This document shows positions 22,676 through 34,600 of a DNA stretch of 64,000 nucleotides, in pieces. How positions within the stretch are numbered: the first letter of the stretch is position 1; every line of letters starts with the position of its first letter. A program made the position numbers and the translations under genes. The notes beneath the pieces are model-generated. The model was not told the origin of the DNA and did no database searches. It was given only the letters and a program-made list of their open reading frames with translations. Source of the DNA: Mya arenaria (Eukaryota > Mollusca > Bivalvia > Myida > Myidae); NCBI RefSeq assembly GCF_026914265.1, contig NC_069133.1:1846768-1910767 (forward strand). Reading direction: 5' to 3'.

Positions 22676-25600
22676 TCACTGTGAAGAGTTCTGGACATTC
22701 TTCACAAGCCCCTGTGCAGTGAGGAACAGGTTGATTGGGGTGTTGCCGTCGGTGATCAGTGTTGACTCCATCCCGAGGCTCGTCAACATACGAACCTTAA
22801 ACGTAGAAGCACAGAATCAAGTAAATCCATATACACATGTTTCAATCTTTCATTAATGCACTTTACTTATCCATAATTTGTCATTATGCTTGCTTAAGCT
22901 GTTCTTATTCATATTCCGAAATACATGCTGGAGCCACAAAAATAACATAATTACCTGCATATCAGGCCCGGCAGTTGCTATGGCAGCGAGTGTTTTGGCT
23001 CCGATGGCAGAGACCATGTCGGCAAACTTCTTCACCTCAATGTCGGCATTGGCACGCTCTTTCTCAAGCTCCAGGTGAGTCTGGCTCCGCACAAACGAGA
23101 TTTCACTTGACCTCGCCTGGGAAGACAATACATGGATTGTAAAACCATCATACAATAACATGATGCTACAAACAGCTGCTAACACTTGTCCATATTTCAC
23201 AATAACCAAAGTCCCATAACTCAAAAAACAAGAGGCCCAAAAGGGCCTATGCTCTACTGGCATGGCTCTGGTGGTCATTTTCAATCCAGAGCATGTACGT
23301 TTGAGTAATAGGCAACAAATATATAGTTTACTTTTAGTGTTTGGGTTAGCTGAACTCATCGTAAAAATTTCATTTCTGTAGCTTTAAAAATAAAAAGTTG
23401 GTCAAAGTCAAGGACATCCGAAGACAACATTAATGCTTGTTCGCAGTACTGTTCACATAGTCAAAATTTCATTACTGTAGCTTTAAAAATTAATAAGTAA
23501 GTCAAAAGGGGTTGGGCCAGCTTTTGCCCAAGGGGCATTATTTCAAAAGCTTTCAATTGCATCATATGATGCTCCACAACAAATATCAAAGGTATGAACC
23601 TTGTGGTTTGAAACAAGAAGATTTTGAAAATATTTCTTAAATAAGTCTCTAGGAAAATTGTGACACCCAGGGCAGTGCTAATTTTTGACCCAAGGGGCAT
23701 AATTTGAACAACCATGGTAGTGGACCACTAAATAAAGCCTTGTTCAAAATAGCAAGGATTTGCATAGTGGTTTCAGACAAAAAGGTTTTTAACATTTCCC
23801 AATTTAAGGGGGGGGGGAGTCCGTCCCTTACAAAGAAAAGAGAACTCTTCCCTGGGCCTCCGCCAACGTCGCTGAGGTCGTTTGCATTTGCCGCACTGGT
23901 CCGCTGCGGGATAATCTCCGCGGTGAGTGTGGGGGTGGGGGAGGAGTAATGACCCCAGGGGCATAATTTGAACAAACCTTCACAAGCAATTGTGACTTTA
24001 CATGTAAACTTGGCTAAAAATAGCCTTCGCTCATGTGGACTTGGCTAAAAATAGACTTAGCTTAAAATAGCATTTTTTATACTTTCAAGACCCATAATCC
24101 AGGCATGCATGGGCAGATCTGGCTGGTTTTCAAAAAAACCGAGTTCTAATGGATATCTAAATACTGTTTCATCGAGATACAATCAAAACTGAAGACCATA
24201 TCATGTTCACAAGCAATTGTTTACAGATGAACGGACTTTTTAATACTTTCAAGGCCCATAATCTAAGCATGCGTCTGGCTGGTTTTCGAAAGGAACTGAG
24301 CTCTAATGGATATCTAAATACTGTACAAGTTTCATCGAGATACGATCAAAACTGACGACTGTATCATGTTCACAAACTAGTGTTTACACAATAGCATTTT
24401 TTTATACTATGAAGGGTCATAATCTAGGCATGCATGGGCGGGTCTGTCTGGTTTTCGAAAGGAACTGAGCTCTAATGGATATCTAGATACTGTACAAGTT
24501 TCATCGAGATACAATCAAAAATGAAGACTGTATCGTGTTCACAAGCAATTGTTTACAGACGCACATACGCACGGATGCACATACTACGTACACATTACCA
24601 TCGCATAAGCTCTTCTGGCCTTTGGCCAGTAGAGCTAAAAATTACAAAGAGTGCTGGAATTCGATACACTAATGAATATATTTAAACCCAGTTTATGACC
24701 AGCATTGAAGTGTTCACATGGACAACACAATTAATGCTACAACAATACCTTGACTTTCTCCAAAAAATCTTAATGTATAAGGCCAGTTTCATCACAATTT
24801 GAACTCTGTTTCCAACCAATGCTCATCTACTAAATATTGTCTAAAAAATTATTAAAAACAATTCCAAATTAACTGAATGACGACTGAATGAGGACACCAA
24901 AAATAAGTAACATGTATCTCACCATATCCTGAGTTTCAAGCTGAGCGTAATGTTCGATTTCCTGAGCTCTAGCCTTAAGTCTGGCAGCTGTAAAATACAG
25001 TTTCAAATGAGTGAATAAATAAATGAAAACCTTACATACTTCAGCTCAAAAGTAATGGACTTGAGTAAAGAAAATTCTCACATTCCATCAACCTCACTTT
25101 CATCCTTTATACCTTTCTCACTTTTGACACTTTTGACATTAATTCCTTTGTCTCACATTCAAACATTTATCTCAATATAACTTTTCAACCTCTAACCTTC
25201 ACACTTAACAAATACCTTACTGTATTTTTATTATAAACTTGCAGAATACTTTACCTATTCACCCTATAAGATTGTTATCGATTTATCTGACTTACTTAAC
25301 ATGCATTATATTTTTATAAACTAACCTTCAAAATTACCTTCAAATTAACTTTTATCTCACTTCCATGGTTGTTTTCAATCTCACTTTTACACATAACCTC
25401 TATATCATGTTTACACCTACTCTCTGTCACACTAACATTCTATCTCACTTTACACTTTTCTTCTAACGCACAGACACACTGACCCTATATTTCAATTACT
25501 TTTTATCTGACTTTAACACATACTTTATATCTCATATTATACATACCGTCTATCTCACTTTCCCACTAACCCTTCATCGAAACTAACTCACTTTACTCTA

Positions 25601-28600
25601 TATCACTTTCATACAACTGCCTATCTCACTTTAACACATACTTTGCATCTCACTTAATCAATAAATCATTTCATATTAACTTCTATCTCACTTACACACA
25701 TACTCTGCATCCCACTTAGTCAATATATTACTGTCATATTAACTTCTATCTCACTTTCACACATACTCTGCATCCCACTTAGTTAATATATCACTTTCAT
25801 ATTAACTTCTATCTCACTGTCACACATACCCTGCATTTCATTTACCTTCTATCTCACTTTCACACTCTATGAGGAGTCGTTCTGCCTGTGCTTGGGCCTC
25901 TGCTGTTGCCTGACCAGTTGACTCGACTGCCGCTGTCACTGCCCGCAGCTCCAGCAGCTTGCACCTCTCTGCCTCAAACTGCTTCTCACTTTCAAGCTTC
26001 TGCCGCTCCAGTTCACCCTTGGCAATCTGCTCGATCCTCTTGGCCTCATGCTGTGCAGCTGCTTCTAAGGAACTGAAATGAAAATGTATTGATTAGAAAG
26101 ATTTTTTTCAATGGTATTTAAAGATAAGGTAAACCATTCTTAGGCAATGTAATTACTTGATATGGGTACATTTTGATTATCTTAGTACATTTTCATTGTT
26201 CATTGTTCATTGTCATAGTACAGGAGATTCATGAGACACAAGTATTGAATAACCTTGTTACTAGTTAATCCATCAATACTTCTAGTTTGTATATAATCTA
26301 AGTGGCAAGCATATAACAGGTTTCTAATATCAAGGGTGAGTTAGGTCAAAACTATCTGCCCTCTCGCCCAAAAGGCCCCCAGTTTGGCCCCATCACAATG
26401 AGGATTTTAGTACTGATTTATATCTTGGAACATAAGGTGATTCAAAAAGCTATAAGCTATCACCTCAATCAAGCTTAAATAAAAGGTATGTCTCCACACC
26501 CAATATGTCAAAATGTCCGCCCGGTTAGCTCAGTCGGTAGAGCGTTGGACTGTTAATCGGACAACCCGGGTTCGATTCCCGGGCGGACCAGGTCACTTCT
26601 GTTGTGATTGGTTATGAAATCCTTTCTACGACCATTCGCACTGTACCACTGCCCCTGGCATGTACAGAAGTTGTCAGTTCCTTGCAGAAGTGAAGGCACC
26701 TAGTACTGGTTCACTGCCCAGGATAGGTGTGCGGTGGTTGAACTGTCACTCTGGGACCCTTCAATGTGCTCACGCCGGGACCCGGAGTATAAACTACTAA
26801 CACCACCACCCACCAATATGTCAACTTCCAGAATATCAAAACTCACAGTGATTGCTGAGAAAAAGTGTATCAGACAAAAAAAGAATAAAGGAAGATAATT
26901 CTGAGCTGACTGATGTAAAATCAATGTAAACAGACATTTTTAGGCAAATCCAATACAGCTGCCAGTCAGCTATCTTGAAAACATGGAGCTTTCATGTAAC
27001 ACCCAAGACAAATGATTTCAGAATCTTACAAGTTAAAGACATGACACAATTTATTGGTGACCAACTGATTGGAAATGAGGGGACAACCTAACAACCATGA
27101 CATGGAAGACGACGATGCCAGACAAAGTTATCCTTGCTTTTCAGGCAATACAATAATGTCTTAGGTAGGTGGATGTTACCTGGTGGCAATCTCGATGGCC
27201 AGCTGTACAGATTTTGAGAGACTTTCGCTCATCTTTTTATCCACGGGCTCAATACTCTGGATGTCAATTGAGGTGATCACCTGCAACACACATGGCACAA
27301 AACTGACCAAGAAGATTGATGATTGAGGTGGACAAGAACATACTTAGTTACAGTAACAGGGAGTTACTACAGATGTTAAAGAGCTTTGGTCATGTTGAAG
27401 GGATGTTCTTTATAAAATTAATGTACAGAGATGTTACATAGCGAAGAATTTTAATTTATTGTTTTCCCCTCCCTCCAATATGCATGTATTGCCCTTGCCT
27501 TGTGCCCTAAACATGTTTTTTTTTTTTTTTTTTTTTGTCTACTGGGTTTGTCAATACATTTTTTATTGTATTATTGTACTTTTTGTCGGTGTTGAATATG
27601 TAAAACTTAATTAAAAAGGATAATGCTACAACAATATTCTCTGGTTCATTTTATATTTGGCCAAGCTATTTCCTAAATCAAGAAAGTCTAATCAGAGGCT
27701 GAAACAAACTAGTCCATACCAGGTTATTGGCAGCAAACTTAAGTTGTTGGAGTGTCTCGCCCGTGACAGAGTCCTGGAACACAGCATGCTGTATCACCTG
27801 GGCAGAGTGTCGATGAAACTCATCAAACGGGATCAACGCCACCGCGGCTCTTATCTTACTAGCTGGAAAGTCAACAGATTAACAAGGTGAACAAAACACA
27901 GGATACCTCTTTAATTTTTCCCACATTGTTAAGGGGAATAACACATAAATCAATTTATCCAAGCCTTGTTACACAATTGTTTATTATCATTGGAAGTTTG
28001 TGTATAGAGTTTAATGTCATTACCTTGAGTTTTCCCACAAGTTTTTGTGCATCCCAAAACATGTTAACCTATCACAAAACTGTTAACTAAGAATACTGTT
28101 ACCTATTTGTCTGCAGGCAAAACCAATGAAGTCCGGCACAGCAAACACTTTGGATTCACTCTCCAAGTCACTCTTTGTGTACTGGAATACAGCATGAAAA
28201 TCATATTGATTGGTAGGGTCAATGCCAAAAAAGTACTTCATGTTATGTGGCCTTGTACCTTCAGGTATTTTGATTTCTGCAAGAGTACACAACAAAAACA
28301 CCAAAGATGGTTGCTTACAAAGTAATTAAAGTGATTGTTTATTATAGTGTCATGCCTTTCAATTAATGGCCATTCTGCTTGACTTACGAGAAACCTTGAT
28401 ATATGAACACCTTTTACTCCCGATTCCGAACATATCTGCCAGGAGCAGGATGGCAATAACAGTCAATTATTTAACCAGGTCAGCAACTGGCCATATCAGA
28501 ACAAGCCCCTTATATGAATTGGACACAACATGTATTTTCAGACAGATCAACCAAAACACACAAAATATTAGAATAAACATTCAGGATTCCATACATTTCA

Positions 28601-31600
28601 CTAAATTTCAATCTGCTTGTACCAGCGAGGTTTTATCATAAAGTAAACAAATTAAGTTTACTTGTTTGTACAAAAGAAGTTTAGTGCAATAAACACTGAT
28701 AATAAACTAGAAATGTGTCCATAGGACACGGATGCCCCCACTTCGATTTTTTGTCACAGAAAATAAGCCATAATGATTATTCAGGATAATCTGAGGGCCC
28801 TAACTCCTAAATGATTAAAGCGATTTCCATGGCTATCGAACTTGATCAAGATATTATGGTCACAAACATGTGTTAAAAGTTTGGTGAGGATTGGACAAAC
28901 AGTTTTCAAGAATTAGATCGGAAACAATCTTCGGGACGTATTTTTCAAGTCTTTTTTTGCAAATAAAGGGCCGTAACTCCTAAATGCCAAAAGCGATTTC
29001 CATGGCTATTGATCTTGATCAAGATATTATGGTCACAATCATGTATGTAAAGTTTGGTGAGGATTGGACACATACTTTTCAAGAATTAGATTGGAAACAT
29101 ATATTTTTGAAGTATTTTTGGCAAAAAAGGGCCGTAACTCCTAAATGACTAAAGCGATTTCCATGACTATCGAACTTGATCAAGATATTATGGTCACAAA
29201 CATGTGTTAAAAGTTTGGTGAGGATTGGACATACAGTTTTCAAGAATTAGATCGGAAACAATCTTCGGGACGTATTTTTCAAGTCTTTTTTTGCAAATAA
29301 AGGGCCGTAACTCCTAAATGACAAAAGCGATTTCCATGGCTATCGAACTTGATCAAGATATTATGGTCACAATCATGTATGTAAAGTTTGGTGAGGATTG
29401 GACACATACTTTTCAAGAATTAGATTGGAAACATATATTTTTGAAGTATTTTTGGCAAAAAAGGGCCGTAACTCCTAAATGACTAAAGCGATTTCCATGA
29501 CTATCAAACTTGATCAAGATATTATGGTCACAAACATGTGTTTAAAGTTTGGTGAGGATTGGACAAACGGTTTTCAAGAATTAGATCGGAAACAATCTTC
29601 GGGAATTTTTGGCAAAAAAGGGCCGTAACTCCTAAATGACTAAAGCGATTTCCATGACTATCGAACTTGATCAAGATATTATGGTCACAAACATGTGTTT
29701 AAAGTTTGGTGAGGATTGGACAAACGGTTTTCAACAATTAGATCGGAAACAATCTTCGGGACGTACGTACGTACGTACGTACGTACGTACATACGTACGG
29801 ACAAGGGCAACCCTATATGCCGCCACTTTGTGGGGGCATAAAAAGGATGTATTTTATCAAACTCTACATTTATATTTCTGGTATTCTTTTCAACATGTTA
29901 AAATTTTGCAAAATATCTGAACAACCTGTCCTGTACGAGAGAAAATATTTCTTTCTTTCCTACCTCAAAATGGTTGTTGAATCCAATCGTTAACTTGAGC
30001 CTTGCATGGTCAGATGTTTCAACCTGTAGAAAAAGAAATAATAAACAAGAGATGTTTGTTAAACATTATGTCCCTCCTGAGCGCCATGTTGTCAGGATTA
30101 TATGGACAATTGAATGAAATATGCATGGACCGAAATGACAGCTGATTTGTCACTGACATTGGATGCCGTTGAGGCAGTTTTAAGATTATGACCATTCAAA
30201 GTTTGAGGATAGACCGTGTTATGACCATGACCTTTGACTCTATGACCTCAAAATCCATAGGAGTAATCAGCAGGTCACCAAAAATCTAAATGTCAAGTTT
30301 GAGGGCCATGGGTGCAGGCATTGACAAGTTATCACACAAACAAGCTTTTTTCGTTCAAGGACACTATAACCTTGACCCGATGACCCCTAAAATCATAAGG
30401 GGTCATCTACAGGTCAGACACAACTCCAAGTCAAGTTTGAGGGCTATGGGTGCAGGCATTGTCGAATTATCACTTGAAACATTTTCGCATTCAAGGTCAC
30501 TGTGAACTTGACCTTTGACCCAATGACTCCTAAAATCAATAAGGATCATCTCCTGGTCAGGCCTAACTTCCATGTCAAGTTTGATGATCATAGGTTCAGG
30601 CATTGTTGAGATATCACTGGGAGAAGATTTGTTAACTTTTTTGTGTTAAAGGTTACTGTGACCTTGACCTTGGGCCGATGACACCCAAAGTCAAGAGGGG
30701 TCATCTACTGGTCAGGCCCAACCTTCATGTCAAGTTTGATGACCATAGGTCCAGGAATTGTCGAGTTCGCTTTCAAGGTTATTGTGACCTTGACCTTTGA
30801 CCCCTAAAATCAATAGGGGTCATTTACTGGTCAGGCCCAACCTCCAAGTCAAGTTTGAGGGCCATGGGTGCAGGCATTGTTGAGTTATCACTCGGACAAC
30901 CTTTTATCGTTCAAATTCACTATGACCTCTGGCCCAATGACCCCCAAAAACAATAGGGGTCATCTACTGGTCAGGCCCAACCTCCAAGTCAAGTTTGAGG
31001 GCCATGGGTGCAGGCATTGTCGAGTTATCACATGGAAAACCTTTTACCATTCAAGGTCACTGTGACCTTGACCTTTGGCCCGATGACCCCAAAAACAAAA
31101 GGGGTCAGCTACTGGTCAGGCCCAACCTGCAAGTCAAGTATGTGGGCCATGGGTGCTGAGTTGTTGAGTTATCACTCGGACAAGCTTTAAAATTATTTTA
31201 CAATTAAAGGTCACTGTGACCTTGACCTTTGACCCGTTGAGCCTTAACATCAATAGGGGTCATCTACTGGTCCGGCCCAACCTTCATGTCAAGTTTGATG
31301 ACCATATGTCCAGGAATTATTGACTTATCACTCGGACAAGCTTTGGTCTACCGACAGACGGACCATGTGCAAAGCAATATACCCCTCTTCTTCGAAGGGG
31401 GGCATAATAAATGAGCTTAATAAAAAGGGAGGAGTACTGTATAAAATTGTTAAATGGGACTTTATTGGAAGAAGAGCTTTTCTCCTCCCTGTTCATAAAT
31501 ATAATGTTTTTTTCAGTCAAATTTCCAGCGAAACTATAAAAAGTATCATAAGCAATATAAAGTATCGGAGTTTTCAACAATAATCTGTAACCGGTCTACC

Positions 31601-34600
31601 TCTACATGGTCCGTGATGAAGTCTGGTCCAAGCATCAAACACAGCGACTTCAACGCATTTGACTTCTTCGGCTTGCCAGCTGTTCCATGCCAGAAGCAAA
31701 AATGTAGGATTATAATTTGGTGTAAGTCTTTTTTTCAATTAAAATAATTTGATGAACCATGTGAGTGTAGTGTCAGATTCAAAACAGTTGATTTAATTGT
31801 AAAATAAATACCTCTTTTTCCATTAAAAGTTTTAGTGAGGTGTGAGGCTAGTTTCAGCAAGAACCTTACCACACTGTGTAAGCCTCTCGGTGCTTTATTT
31901 AATAAGCAAATTGAATTTGAATATTCTGTTCTAGGTTACATACCACTAAGACTGAGGACAGTGAAGTTGTCATGCGGGCCCAGGATGACGAGGTCTGGAC
32001 CAAACACAACACGGGCTGTCTTATCTAGGTAGTTGTTAACCTGGACTGCCGTGTTGCCCGGGCAACGGTATTGAACCACCCGTGTCTTGTCCCTACCCTG
32101 GAAAATGTTTTTGGATTACAACACTGTTTTTTAATCACAATATTAACACTCTTATTGCGCTTTAATACTAAATTTATATTCCAATGAACACAACATTTTC
32201 GGAGTACCCCTGACAATACAAAGATGAGACTTGCGACTTGTCATATTATGTTTTATTGCATAAAATGACATGTGATGTCAGTTAAACAAGTGTCTGCATT
32301 AACACTGCAACTGTTCAGACATCCAAATTCATTTCAGATTCAATAGTCTTTAAAGCATTATTTTTCAGTGTTGTCGAAAATTGATAGCTTTAAAATTGCC
32401 CATCATCGTTGTATAAACACATTTGGTCAGTGCCCAGATAACCAAGTCCTTCAGACTATTTAAGTCTGAGTTTGAGAGAAATGCAAATACTTTATTTTAA
32501 AGAATATCTTTAATATAAATATTCAGAACAAAAGATGTATCAATAATTGTATGACCAGCTGTTTGTTACAGATACAGAAAATTACCATTATAGCCCTTTT
32601 AATATCAATTGCACAAAAATAAATTTATTTTCAGTTAAAAGCCATAAACTCTGACTCAAGATGTGAGTGAATGTGGCATCTGTTCTCATGATTACCTTCA
32701 GAAACTGGGGGTCCACAGACTGTTCAAAGTAGGCTATTTTCCTGATATCCTCCGACCCTATGCCCCCACCACGCCTGAAAACACACACTCATTAAGGAAC
32801 CATGCCCACAGAGAAGCTACTGGTAATTCTCACATAGCTCAATCAAACCTTAAATTTTGATGCCTGGGAACCCCAAATAACTTAAGCATCAATTAAAAAG
32901 CATTTGCATGCTTATCACAAAACCCTAAAAGCCAATGACAAAAATTACAGTATACCTAAAGTTATTATAGTCTGTATATTTGCTCTTTAAAACTGAAATC
33001 AGATGTCAACGATATATTTTTCAATCTTTGAAGGCAATTTCGTTTTTTAATAATATTTTCAGTATTTTTTTTAGATTTTATTTTCCTGCACAAAACCCTT
33101 TAAAGCTATACGATTATTGATATCATATGGGGTCACCAGGTTCCCAAAATTCCCATATGACATCGGAATATTGCACATCTTAAGTGCTTTGTTAATCCGA
33201 GATTTTTATATTAAAGTACCGGTACCCGAACTCTACAATTACTTTTGTATTGTATTTGTATTGTCGTACTCACTATACATAGAGAGAATACCATTTTAAG
33301 GGTTAAAGATGTATGAATCATGCACCATAAAGTTTAAATGTACATATGACAAAATTAAACAAGTTCATCTTTCCACACAGTCATAAGGTGTACCATTTTA
33401 AATGTCACAGACACCACATACTTGAGCATTTCCTCCACATCAGGAGAGAGTTCCTTCGCCCAGAGCTGCTCATAGGCCTTCAACATGTACGACTGGGGGC
33501 CCATTACGGCACGAACCTGTAATACAATGTTATTGCATGATGTTGCTTGTTTAAAATGAAATACAACCACTGTAATGTAACTACACATTGATGTCATTTT
33601 GCTCCACTAATTTACATGTAACATCAATTTATCACCATTGTTTACAGATGCATGGACGCACAAACGACCAACAACATGCCATTCCATAACCTCTTCTGGT
33701 CTTTATCCAGTACAGCTAATATCTCCATATCTGGCAACAAATGTGGCATGTGATCAAAAGAATCATACAGTCAATGCCATTAAATACAATAATTTATAGA
33801 ACTCGTCACTGAACAGTGCAAAGCTTCCCAGAGGCTTGCTTTATCCCTATCGCCAGAGGTTTGTGATAAAAATCACCAGAGGCTTGCGATAAAAATCGCC
33901 AGAGGCTTGCTTTATTGCCAGAGGCTTGCTTTATCCCTTTATCGCCAGAGGCTTGTGATAAAAATCACCAGAGGCTTGCAATAAAAATCGCCAGAGGCTT
34001 GCTTTATTGCCAGAGGCTTGCTTTATCAATTTTTCTTATACTTGTTTCATTTTTTTTTGCATTAAATGGCAACTCATGTAAGATGCTACATTTTTGTAAC
34101 GCTTGACATATAAATCTAACCTAGACAAAAATCATTTGATTACCAAATTAGAATCTTTATCTTGACTTCTTATTTCAAAACAAAACAAGTTGCAATATAT
34201 GGTTTCTAATACGATCCCTATATTCTGAACACTGTATTTTCTATATTCCCAAGGACATTGTTCAAATATTAGAGTCAGACTTGATTAAAAAGGGAAATAG
34301 TTGAATTATATCCTACTTTTCCGGACTGTGTGTCCTGCACGTAGATGCCCTCATTTTTACTGAGAGGAATCTGCTTTCTGAAATCAAACAGACCACATAA
34401 CTCACTTACACACCTTTGCCAAATCATTATACTTTTCAAAAGTTATGTATGGTATTCTTTTTGTGTTTTCTGAACTTTTTCACCATCTTTAAAAGGGCTA
34501 AAATTAAAAAAAGAAAATTTATAAAAATCATTCTTTCTGCCCAATTTAAAGTCATTTTTTTCCCTGCATCTCAATTCTATTACTTTAAATAAATTAGCTT

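Noticed and set aside
23649-23975. Minus-strand 108-codon frame in MVP intron 23
   Set aside because: It lies within the interspersed repeat at 23229-24636, has no recognisable domain, and its GC-rich part is a short local block.
25888-26076. Plus-strand frame of 62 codons rich in leucine, proline and serine
   Set aside because: It is the antisense shadow of MVP exon 22 (coiled-coil cap helix).
26512-26590. A functional tRNA-Asn (GTT) gene
   Set aside because: The sequence has A and B boxes and most of an acceptor stem, but extra bases before the D-arm, and it is fused to a SINE body bounded by a 12-bp target duplication.
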